A stretch of 64,000 bases of DNA from Heliocidaris tuberculata (taxonomy: Eukaryota > Echinodermata > Echinoidea > Camarodonta > Echinometridae): assembly GCA_025618425.1 (NCBI GenBank), contig CM046842.1:27677668-27741667 (forward strand), written 5' to 3'. Positions 21,340 through 36,497 of this stretch are shown piece by piece. Each line of letters opens with the position of its first letter. The stretch's first letter is position 1. The translations under genes and the position numbers were made by a program. The notes under the pieces were generated by a model that was given only the letters and a program-made list of their open reading frames with translations, did not search any database and was not told the origin of the DNA.

Positions 21340-22590
21340 TATGATCTCTGACATTATATCAAGATTTTTAGATTTGTTTGCAATTTCGACTTTATGCATT
21401 TTTGCCTTATTCAAGTACACTTAGAAACAAAGAACAACCATAAATAACATTATTGCATATAAGCCTCAGAAAACAACTCAGATGAAACAAATTTCGTAGC
21501 TCTTCTATGCAAATATAGTTGTAGATAAGATATAAATTAAATTTCAAGAGATAGCTTTTAGTTCATATTATATTTTTCCAAAGCTAAATTTGGCATGCAA
21601 TATATTTCATAGGAAATAAACTCCACAAAGAAATATCCGTCTCCGTTCAACAAAGACGGAATAGTCCAGATAAAAAGTACAAAATTTAAATTCCTCGGTA
21701 GGTGAAAGAATAGATCCACCTAAAAAAAGAGGACCAAATTGAAATCTATATTTTAAGTCTGGTTCATATTGGCTTTCTTCTTGAGTAATCGTATGGGTTT
21801 TGTGTGTGCATACTATACGTGCTGTGATAGGATTTGATTTGATCATCTGTTACCAAAATTCAAGTACACAGATAAACAAAATTGTATGCAATATACATTG
21901 TGTACATGGACTTATTGTTGTAAACGGAATGAACAAAATTACATAATGCTAATCAAAGTTGTCCCATTAACACAAACTTGGTGTGATGTTGTTTTAAACG
22001 TAATTTCACTGTATTGCTCAGGATGGTTCGTGTTTCAAATATCATATCAATCATGTTGTCGATTTTATTCATTCATGTATTTTTTGTCTTTCTATAAGGA
22101 AATATATGGTGTGAAAATATGAATGAATTATGGTGTGTATTGTGTGTGGCGCAAAATAAACCACAGAAGGCTGTAATCAGACAATTGAGGCGCCCTTTCC
22201 TACTCCCAAATATTGGTTTAAGTAAACACCCTGAAGAGCAAGGGAAATAGTTGGTGGTAAGAAAAAAAAGGGGGGGGGGGAAGAAGAAAAAAGCAGTATC
22301 CGCCGCTTATTGTACAAATTTGAACATGTTATAAATATGATTAATCACGTGTGGGTACCACTGATAGCGTAGCTCAGACGTTAAAACGTTCTCATTTAAT
22401 AAGAGCTTGATTGGGTTTAGCATTGTTTTAAATTATTACACTCTGTAGAACGGTTCAAACTTTCACCTTGAAGGGGTACATTAGCAGCAACATTAAACCT
22501 CCTCTCCTATGTGCGTTGTAATGATGATTTCGTTAATTTTCATTTTATTGGTTGTCGATGAAGGAATAGATCCATTTCATGAAAGGATTG
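21340..22590 (+). other. Intergenic, A to B
   Basis: No gene seen. From 22099 on this sequence is repeated near-identically at 57200 onward. Confidence 0.5.
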
Positions 22591-22595
22591 TGTAA

Positions 22596-22596
22596 T

Positions 22597-22654
<58 letters not shown>

Positions 22655-22657
22655 TAT
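22596..22657. repeat. (TA)n microsatellite
   Basis: TA dinucleotide run flanking the left side of a mariner-like MITE. Confidence 0.9.
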
Positions 22658-25317
<2,660 letters not shown>

Positions 25318-25465
25318 CAAAAGATTCCTTCAGAAACATTAGTCACCATTGTCACTGAACCATACCGTGATAACACTAGATTTGCTTAAATCGAAATCTG
25401 AAGATTCGAGGGCGAACTTTCTTCTACATTACATAAGTTAAGTGTACTAAATATATACAAGAGAC
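25318..25465 (+). promoter_or_regulatory. Gene B upstream region, related to locus D
   Basis: CATTGTCACTGAAC..ACGTGATAA, followed by TTGCTTAAAT...GAAAT.TGA, recurs at 51387-51440 ahead of the decayed locus D. TATATAC lies 12-18 bp before the ATG; this is close for a TATA box if the 5' UTR is normal length. Confidence 0.4.
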
Positions 25466-25547
25466 ATGCAGTCTTTCAAGGACGGCTTCTTCACGGCAAC
25501 AGTGATTCTCATTCTCATTTTCTTCGACTTTCCTTGCTTAATGGCAG
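25466..25547 (+). CDS. Gene B exon 1: signal peptide
   Basis: 82 nt: 27 codons plus one base. The phase-1 donor is GCAG|GTGAGT. It has a strongly hydrophobic core (VILILIFF) and small residues LMA before the junction. Copied exactly at 60563-60644. Confidence 0.8.
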
Positions 25548-28500
25548 GTGAGTTTATGTCACTTTGTTTTGATTTTTTTAAGCAAGTCCTTAGAGATACA
25601 GTTGAGTACTGGTCATGGAAATACATTGTGATAGAAACTGCCCAAAAGTTATTTCGAAATTTTGATTATGTATTTAATACATAAAAATATTTTTGTAATG
25701 TGAGGTTTCGGAATCATCAATATTATAACACATTTATCAAATCTTGCTGAAAATCACAATGAAAAAACACTGCTAAAAATATGATTATATTAGCATGTCA
25801 TCAAAGTTTGATCCACAATTTTATATTAGTATTTGTTATACGCATGTATTTAGAATATGACGGCATTTAATGATAAATGATTTTCATTTACTATTCCTAC
25901 TTTATCATTCCTCGTACGATAACAGTAATTTCAGAAAGCTAACAAAAATATTTTAATTTGGCCAGAACTGAACTTTCTTTTTGAGTATTGTATAAAGCAT
26001 CATCAAACTTTAAGGAGCCAAGTAGGTTATTTTTTCTGAACGCGTCAATCGAACCCGGGTCACTAGTTTAGAACGCCAATGCCTTAACCACTACACCATG
26101 GAGACGGGCCACTGAGTGGTTTTGGCATCGCCAAATTCAATTGACCGACAATTTGACAAATCTTCAACCGCATTAATTAATTCTTGTCTAGTGGTTAAGG
26201 CATTAGCGTTCTAAGCCAGTGACCCAAGTTCGATTCCCGGCGGAGACATTTTTTCAACCTTTGCGAAAATTTTAAAAGGGAGGACAGCTCTTGGGAACTT
26301 TGATTTAAGCTTTGCAATCATTATTCTCTCAATTTCATCTCTCACAATGATATATATACAACCAAACACGCACACAAATGTCTTTTACAATACCTTTTTT
26401 CTTGTTACAGTTCAAAATAGCTCCAATAAAATGATCACGCTCGACAAAAACAAAGACACTATTTTCATCTCGTACAACAGGAATTGTCAGGGAATTCTAT
26501 AGTTTTTAATTTCGTGTACTCGATTTACCTCTTCATCATCGTTTCCGCATCCGCATAATATTATAATTATGTTGGTCCATTAACCCCATACACTATCTAT
26601 CCTAGTATCTTCTCCGGGTTCGGAGGTTGAATTACATTTTCCCACACACCTCTGTTCTGTGCCATTCTAGTGCACTCATGCTGTGTGTTTCCACTCTAGG
26701 TCTCAATGTTCTTTTCCCAGTTGATTCTCTGGCCCCCTCTTTGTCTAGAACCTTCTACTCTCCTTCCAAACATATCTTTCAAGATACTCTGTCTTTTGAT
26801 GTGACCAAAGTATTTTGTCTTTCTTTCTTAACTAGTCCTATCAGGCTAGGTTGTTTAAGCACTGTCATGCGCAACATTTCTTTGTTTGTTTTCATATGAC
26901 TGTTTCCATGATATTCTCCTGTATACCCACATTTTCAAATGATGTGATTTTCTTTTCCATAGTCTGGGTTACTGCCAATGTTTCTGCTCCATATAACAGA
27001 GCAGACCAGACATAACAATTAATAAGTCTAAATGTCTAATTCTGAGTGCAAATTTCACCTTCCTTGCTGTAAATAAGTCTTTCATTGCCAGAAACGTATT
27101 CCGTGCAATTTCGACTCTTCTTTTGATGTCTTTTCTGGCATCATCTGCGATATTTTGTCCAAAGTAGATGTAATCATTGACCTGCTCAATAATATGGCCA
27201 TCTAATTCCTAACAAAGTCTGGGCTTTTTCTCTGCCTTGCATAAAACCATAGACTTAGTTTACTTAACATTCACATGTAGGACAAGCTCTTCACTTTCTA
27301 CTTTTACAGCATCCAATAATTGTTGCAGATATTCTTCATTTTCTGCACACATTACAGTGTCATCAGCATAGCGTAAATTCTTCATGTCTATTACCCCCAT
27401 ACCTGCAACACTATCACCCTTCATATCTGTGATTCCCCTGAATATTCCCTGAATATCAATTCTGTGCAAAGATTGACTTACTCCTCTTTTGATTTCCGTG
27501 TAGCCTGTCATTTCATTATTGACTTTGATGGCAGCTGTTTGCTCAAGTAAAGTTTGGAGATGAAACGTATGTTCTTACCATCAACATTGATCTTTTGTAA
27601 GCTATCATTCAGTTTACCATGATGAATTTTGTCAAATGCTTTAGAGTAATCAATAAAGCACACATGAACATCTTCATTCTATTTAGTATGATCTTCAAGA
27701 GCAACTTAGTAAAATGACTCAAAAGCATGATAAGACTATTAAATTGTCATGAAATCTTCACATACACTCGCCTTAGACACAAAATTTTGACCTTTTCAGA
27801 TTTTCAGGAATTATGTCCTGTGTTGTATATTATCTGGCCAATTTTGGTCAAATGTTTGATCCGAAATTCGTTTAGGCTATCACGTTCTTCCTTTGTTATC
27901 CGATCTGGGCATTCAGCTTTAAAAGCTCATAATGAATGTAGAGCCTGTTTAACTTCTGATTTGAGTATGCCTAGGCCCACGTCATCAATGATTTGATGTT
28001 CTGGACCTCTATCATCATCAAATATTTCATGTATATATCCTTCCCATCTATTCTTAATGTATTTTTCAAAGAGGTAAGTTGTACCATGGTAGCTGATCGT
28101 TCGCTCTACGTGAGCTCATCCGCCCTTAAACATGATCAATTGTTTTAGACCTGCCCTACATACCCTAGCTTATTTGGGGTAATGGTTCAGTCGATTGAGT
28201 TGTCGCGTGCAATAAAAATGGTAGACAAGGTGAAGAGAACAGGAAGATGACACGCATGTCAAGCACCTGAAACTACGTATTTAAGTGGAAATATGAAGCA
28301 TGCGAAATAACTTGAACCATTAACAATAGTTATATTAAAACATTTACATTATTAATCTTAAAAAAAGAAATACTACGCATAGCATAAAACAAAGAATAAA
28401 AGACAAAACATTATGAAGTATAGTAAGTTCACCAAAAAAAAAGTATTACATCAGCAGAATGAAGCCTATATGTTTAAGACTACAGTTTAAGACTGGAGGA

Positions 28501-31500
28501 ATACAAAGGAGAATTAAAAAGGAATGTCTTACGGGAATATAGAAGACTATCAATCAAAAGTTTGAAGTTTATATTGTGAGAATGGCCTTCATATATTTCC
28601 CCGTCAACTTATATTATATTTCATGTTCTCAGAACGTGTAACTGCATGCAGTGGAGGAGGAGGAGGAAGTCCAATGATGACCTTGCAATGTGACACGGGA
28701 ACGATCAGAATGACCAAAGGAGTCTGTGTCAGGCTCAGTGACTGCGATGATTTTGACCCTGCTTTGGAGAGCCAGTGCGAGGGCAGCGACTGGACGGGGA
28801 AGTGGGCCCCGCACTGCTCTGAGTTCAATCCATGCGTCCTCACTGGAACGTGCAGCGCTGGTTCAACCTGTTCAGGAGACTACACTTACATCTACGCTGA
28901 CTACGAGTGTAAGAAAATTAGCATACTACGATATAAAAAGGGGGGGTGATTAAAAAAATCAACCTGACAAGCATAGCAGGTCATAACATTTTCAGGCCAC
29001 TTGGACATCTAAATCAAACAGCGGGACATCTTTTTTTGCGCATTTATTACATGGCCCGTTAGCTAAAGGTGGCATCTGGCCATTCATAAATGTTGATGAG
29101 CATTTCCGTCTTGTAGAGTCAAATTGAAACAATGAACAAAAAATAGGTGGAAATTGATTTTCAATTTTTTTTTTCTTTTTACTTTAATGACGTCCAGCGC
29201 TCAATCCTCCTCATTGTTTCTCATGGTCTGTTTTCATTGTTGAACAAGAATGTACAGTCTTACAGATGCATATGTTCATTAGCATATAAATGGCTACTTG
29301 ATCTATTTTTCAATTTTCTTAATCAGACTTTCGAACGGTTAAATGAATATGCCTATTCAAAACCTGATCTTCAACCATAAACTGGTGCTTTAAAAGGTGG
29401 GGTTTTTTTTCCTCTGCAGAACGCATGCTAACAACGATACAATTTTCACTTTCTGAGATTTCTGTTCTTGAAAGCTTATTAATGCTATAGTCACAACTGA
29501 TCGTGAGTGTCCACAGCTGTGATCGGCTGTGGGCCAACTCCTGCGATTCGTAACGTCTTCTTTTGTCGTGGTCACAACCAGTCGTGCACCTCTCTGCACC
29601 TCCTCATTAACACACTCCCTCTTACCTGCAAGAACTCTTGAGGCGAACATACAGCCCCGTACAGGTACACTCTTAAAATTTTGGGTAAATTTAGTTGGGT
29701 AACTGCTGGTTGGTTAAAAATATTCCCAATTCTGGGCTATTATTAACCAACTGGACACTCGAGTGGTGTAACCAATATTGGTCAATACTTTTTACCTAAA
29801 TATTGGGCATATATTTACCAACAGTATTTGGTAATTATGGGTTGGGTACTTGTTGCACTGTAGTTGTGTAATTTTGTCACATTTCCTTTGCCAGTTGGGT
29901 AAATTTTGTTGGGTAACTGATGGTTGGTTAGAAATTCGCTTTTGCCCAACTTGTGGTAAATATTTTTACCCAATATTGGGGAAAACACTTATATGAATAT
30001 TCATGAATTTTTAGTAGCGTATGGTTTGGGGTGGCCCGATTTACTAACTGTCACCGAATGCATAAAAAAATATAAGGGGTATATAAGAGCTTGCACTAGT
30101 TTGCACTAACTGGATAGGATAGGACTAGGATAGGATAGGTTAGGATTGATTAGGTTAAGACCCAGAAGGACGTAACAAGCAAATTTCTTTTTTTTTACCT
30201 AGGTTGGAGGAAAAAGGAAACAATAAATTGGGCAGCTGCATTTGCCCAACCACATGATATTTGTTACCAAACAGCTGAACAAATAGAGGGTTGGGCAATC
30301 CTATTGGGTAAGATTGGTTGGGCAATAATTACCCAACTGAGAATATAACCAACAGTTGGGCAATTGTAGAGTTGGGTAAAATCTAATGGGTCACCAACTG
30401 ATGGGCAATTTAATTTACCCAACAACATAGTAAATGGATTGCCCAACATCAGTTGGGCAAATTTTAACCAAAAGTTGTGTGGACAGTATGTTGCCCAGTG
30501 TTGGTTAAAAATTGGGCATTTTTTTGCCCAACTTTTTTAAGAGTGTACGTGCAACCGGCGTGCAACCGTACGGAGCCGCGACATGCCACGGCTCCGTATG
30601 GAGCCATGGGCTTTGTGAGACCTCCGCAAGGAGCCCTTGCGATGGTCGCAAGAAGCACGTGCAGGAAGTACGATGGCTGTGCGTGTCACGTGCTTTCATC
30701 AGAACACGTAGCCGCACGCAGAGATTATTGGATATGTCCAACAGCCTCCTTTTGTGTCCTGCGTGCTCCTACGTGATTGTAAAAAACGTGCGACGGAAGG
30801 ATTTTCTGCGAAATCTGTCGCAGACCACACGCAAGGAGGGGCACGACCGGTTGTGACCAAACTTTAAAGCTCATGTACAGTATTGGTAGCGAAATGGAAA
30901 TGTTAAATATAGTCCCATGTTGTTCTACTTGTATTAAAAGATGCTTGTAAGAGATCAAATTAGTATTCACATTTATGATTTCCGGTGAATTTCAGTTTAA
31001 ATATCTGCAAGGAACGCTAGATCACTGCCATATGCTAGGACCTTTCCACCCCGACGGCTCCCCGCGCAGCAATCTTAGGGCTACGCATAGAGACAGCATA
31101 TGTGTCACTGGGTGATTCCACGCTCGGTGTTGGTGTTCGGGGTTAGTATTTATTTTCCCGAGAAATCATGATCTAAGCATCGACTATGAAATGAGAAAAA
31201 AATCAGTCGATGTTAGGTGTTAACCTCTGATTTTCTGATGTAGTTTCGGTTGCCGGTGTTTAATTTTTGTCAAATGTTGCCTGCTGAACCGAGCTCAGCA
31301 GTCGATGCTTAATTTCATTTACAAAATTCCGTTCACTAACACTATACCCCTAGGGATTAAGAAATTTTCATTTCACGTTCGGTGTTGGTGTTGGTGTTGC
31401 TACTTGAATGCTAGATATGGGAAACTTTGATGATTAGCCTGGCCCGGCATAATAATTATTTTTGCCTGTCATTTGTGTGATATCTTCACAGTGTCTTAGT

Positions 31501-32833
31501 ATTGCTAGTATCTTCCTATTTATCAACAAAAGTTGAAGAAATCTTACGAAAAGTTTTTGAGGGCTTACGTAAATTCTACACTACAGAAGGACGTATTGTT
31601 TTCAAGATTATTTTGTTATTATTTCACTGTATACATGGCTCTGCTCCGCATTACAACATTGGCTTGATCAAGAATTACATTCCCTCTAGACTGCTTCGTT
31701 CTCAAAACTCTGGCTCACTTGTTATTCCTAGGCTTAACACCAAGTGGGGGGGGGGGGGGGGGTGCGAACCTTCGCTCATACTGGGCCGCAGTGGCGTATC
31801 TAGGTATTCTTTCGCCCGGGGCACACTATCAAATCTGCGCCCCCCCCCCCCATGCCCAAACTCAGGTTAATGAGCGTTTTTCGTTTAGAAATGATGGCAC
31901 TACGTGAAAATTAGTTTTGATGCACATAACCCGGCGTTGTTAGCCCAAATTTGATGAATTATTGTATAAGCGAGGGAGCAACGCGATCGAGCTGCAGAAA
32001 TTTTTTTCTTTCCTTTTCACCCCTCAAATTGAAATTTCTTTCATATTTTACCCTTAGAAAAAAAAATTGTGGGAATACAGCGACCTAGCAATAGATATTT
32101 TTTTTTTTTAATTTTGAACATTCCTATTTGGGGGGCGCGAAATGAATGTGTATATTTGAGGAATCTATCAAGGCAACTGCAAGGCAATTTTATGATTTCT
32201 TTCGAATGTTCTATACTTTGAAAGTGCTTTTTATGCACATATATCCCATCTGGGGGCACAAAATTTAACAAGCTCCTGCCATTTGCAGGGGGGAAGGAGC
32301 AAAGCAACAAGAGTCAATTAACGGTTAACACTTTAAAAACGCCATTGGGGGCGCGAAATAGCTAGATCCTGACCATAATTATGCGAGGGAGAAAAGCGAC
32401 CGAGCTGTAGAAAATTCTCGCATTTCAAACCCTATAAAACACCATTTCTTACGCATTTTGACCATGACTGGGGCGCAAATAACCCCAAAGCCCATATTTT
32501 TTGGGGTATTTGTCCTCCTTTTCTTTCTCTCTTTTGCGTTTTTTGCGCCCCCTTCAGGTGCCGCCCTGGGCACGTGCCCCCTCTGCCCCTACCCCTGTAG
32601 ATACGCCACTGCTGGGCCGTCAATATGGAATACTCTCCCTCCAGGGATCAGAAATAGCAGTTCTGGTGAAGTGTTCAAACATAATCTTTAAAAGTATCTG
32701 TTTAATTTGGCCTACAATTGTCCATGCCTCTCCTATTGCACGTTTGTTTATTTGTCATGTATTTCATCTTTCGCACAAGTTGCGCCTTGAGCATTTGATC
32801 ATCAAGTGGATTTGGCGCCTTATAAATCTTATA

Positions 32834-32915
<82 letters not shown>

Positions 32916-35900
32916 TTTAAACCATGCACGAATAGCCGTATAATAACTGTAGAATAAGTAATAAAACGTGTAGACGTATAGGTAATGCTTATTTATTCAG
33001 ATAATGCGACTTGTTACACAATCTTACTAATGAGTGTACACTATATTCAATGCCATTTCTTCGAATTCGAAGCCTTACATTGATTGTATGGATATAAACA
33101 TTTATTTGCTGTAGCCAACTGTCTTTTTTGTCTAAAAAAGAAAATACACTCGTATTACCCTTGGAGTATATAACTTACAAGCATAGCTTTGAACTTAGGC
33201 TCCTCCATAATAATGTGAGCGGTATAAGGTACATACCTTCTGTACAGTCTCTAACATTAGATAAGTTTAATGTTTGTACCTTTCATTTTGTGAAAACATT
33301 GTAAAATGTGAAATGTGAAATATAAAAATAAACTGGAACTGAAACTGAAAACAAACATGAATTACTATTTTAATATGAATTGAAATGTTAAAAATATCTC
33401 CTTTTAATGTAGTTTTAAGCAACGTAATGAAATTGCAAAATCTGAAGTATAATTATTGGTTAACATGGTTAAATCTGATTATGATTCAAATATTTAATTT
33501 CACCAGGTATGTACACCTGTCAAAACGCCTTCCTTTCATGTTTTCGCCTAGCCGAAAAGTATTTAAATTCTTGTTACTTGTGATTCCCCCTTTCATCATT
33601 GCAGGTATCCCAGATGACTCAAATTTTCCATCCACAACCGTAAGTGATGAATCTAAACATCCTAAAGGACCAACTTCATTTATTTACTATTCCCCTGAAT
33701 ACACAAAATTATCATTTGTATGAAGGGTTTTCAGGCGACCAGAAAAATTACGTATCTCATGGTTTGCGCAAAGATCCCCGGATAACAGTGCAATTTTAAA
33801 ACAATGTCTCATGGTTTGTGTAAAAGTTCCCGCATGATCGTGCAATATATTTCCACATCTCATGGTTTGGGGTGCGCGTGACGAGTAAAAAGGTGTACAA
33901 TGTATTGATGCGCGCAGTCCTAAGATGCTTGGGTAAGGGCAAAAATGTTTTTCTACCTGTGTTTTATGTTGAAGTCAATAAGAAAGTTTAAGAACACGTA
34001 ATGGTGAAGATTAAGGACCTAGGTCTCATACAATTAATAATGATAATATTGAATGGCTTTCTTTTGTGGGACACAGAGATATATCGCACTTGCTTGAAAA
34101 TATTTCACTTGTCGTGCCGATTCATGAAATATGCTCATAGCTCGTGCGATATACCTTTGTATCCCACTCAAGGCCATTCAATACTATATAACTATTTGAA
34201 TTTAAAACCGAGCCTATAAATCAATATTTAAAAAAGGACATTTGACTATCAATCTATCCAAATTAAATATATTTGAAAATTGGAATGATGAATTCCTTGT
34301 CAGATAATTTAAAGTGTACCAATCACCTGAAAAATAATTTGTGTACAGCTAGAAAGTATAAAATTATTTTCAAAGAACTTTATCTGGCATTCTATAGGTC
34401 AACAGTTAAGGAGTATGAAGGAAATAAAGGATAACGTGAAAATGGTCTTTTAGTTTGGCACTAGCCCTTATCTTGGCGAGCGCGTACGGGTGCGTCGAGT
34501 AGTCTACCCACGAGTCGTTTTAACACGCGTATAGAGAGTGTAACTAAATTTCAATATCTATATATGAAATTAATATTTGAAACCAATATTTTGAATATAG
34601 TATAACGACATGGAACATATAAAGCAAAATATTTCTGGGTGATCGGTACCCTTTAAATGCCGTGGGTGGCAAATCCCAAATGGCCCAAAATGTTGGTGTT
34701 GAATATCTTGTTAGGCTCAGAATGGCTTGAAAATTCTTCTTATACACAGAAACATGTGCCTTCAATATAAGTTTATTCATATGCAATATATATTTGCTTA
34801 GTTTGCTCAAGAAAGAAAAAAAAATCATTGAAAGTTAACACTTAACTCTTGAAATTTTATTTGTGACAATAGCTCAAAAATCTGGTGGCATGGAAGGGGT
34901 TAAGTAGACGCTTAAATTCTTCAAAATGTATGGATGGTTTGTCATTTATTTTTTTGTTTTTCATTTTCGCTTCCTTTTTTCCAAAATGAGAGGTACATCT
35001 GTAACAGAAATCCCAGATTTGAAGGCATACTGTAATTTCAAAAAATCAATTTATAATTTCCCATCATTGTGAGTTCTATTTTTTATTTCTTATTATAATA
35101 AGACAAAAATTAAAAATAAAAAGCACAATAATACATTTTATTCATTTATTCATTTATCATTTAGGAGTGGCATTTGGGTTTTAGTTTTTGCTTTTACTTT
35201 TATATTTACCTTGGTCAATGACTTTCATTCTAGTTTTAAAATAATCAATAAAAAAGAAAATATTTTACCCTTCGGCAGGTTATAGATCGACCACTGACTT
35301 CCACGCAGTCTCCAAAACTAGGTAAGAAAAGTCCAAATCATTGAAAACAAAATAATAACAGACATGCCCTGTTTTCTCAGTTATTCAATTTAGGATGATG
35401 TCAATTATGTAACCATATCATGAGTAAAAAAAAGAGTGACTGACTATATTATTTATTTATAGCATTTATACAGAATTAAAGCAGGCACTTATATAAAATG
35501 GGATGTGGTATAGTTTATCGTGATATTCATTTTCGAATAATCCATTACATGTATTACCTTCAATCTCATGTTGGTTTATTTCCATATTTCGTGATGAGGG
35601 ATAATCGAGATATCTATTTGTTTTTGTTTGTCACTATTTTCAGCATAAAATGATGAATAAAGGCTTTAAGAAATTATCAAAAAAGTTCATTATTGTGACT
35701 TTATAGGCCTTTCTTAGGCAGTGAGAACGGCTATATTCTTCTCAGAGTATGACAAAATGTAATAACTTAATTTTCTATAATACATGGAGAATAGAAATGC
35801 ATTTATGAATTAACAAGCTGAAGTTGAAAAAATTTGTATGAACCGCAAACCACAAGACAGTGGCGGCGGACCGGCTTTCAAAGTGGGAGGGGGCACCTGC

Positions 35901-36426
35901 AAAAAAGGGCAGTTTTAGGGGGGAAAGGGACATCATTGTGTGTAATGGTCTAACTGTGATTCATGTACGAGCGAGCAAAATTTGTCAGACTTTTTTTTCA
36001 TTGCTGAATTCCTTTGATTGTGCATTATTTACAGCGATATAATGAAAATGACAACATCAAATTATTTTGGGGGGGATGTCGAATGATTTTAATTCGTGTC
36101 GTTTTTCTTTAGGATTACATCGATATCAACATACTTTATGCGATCTGCTTGGTTTCATTATATACAATAAGAGAGAGCGAGCATAGCGAGCTTTTGGGGG
36201 CGAAATTTTCAGAAAATATTTCCCTTACTTGGTGTAAGTTATGGGCACATTCGAGCGAGCGGAATGAGAAACCCTTTGCTTGAGGGGATGAGCATTGTGC
36301 CCCTCTTGCCTCCAGCTCCACTGTCTTACATTGAAGTAGTAGTAATATGGGTACGTGTTACTAAATAATGAAGCAGCGATTCTTTGAAGCTAGATATGGC
36401 TTTTTATAGGAAACAGTGGGGGAATA

Positions 36427-36497
<71 letters not shown>

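Noticed and set aside
26411..26500. Possible extra gene B exon after a CTTGTTACAG acceptor
   Set aside because: The following frame in phase 1 meets a stop quickly, and gene A and C models need no exon there.
26627..26899. Plus-strand ORF of 90 codons, and 27727-27996
   Set aside because: Shadows of the minus-strand RTE remnant.
30477..30856. Overlapping ORFs on both strands at 30464-30970
   Set aside because: GC-rich transposon end with low stop density; frames cross the element boundary at 30544.
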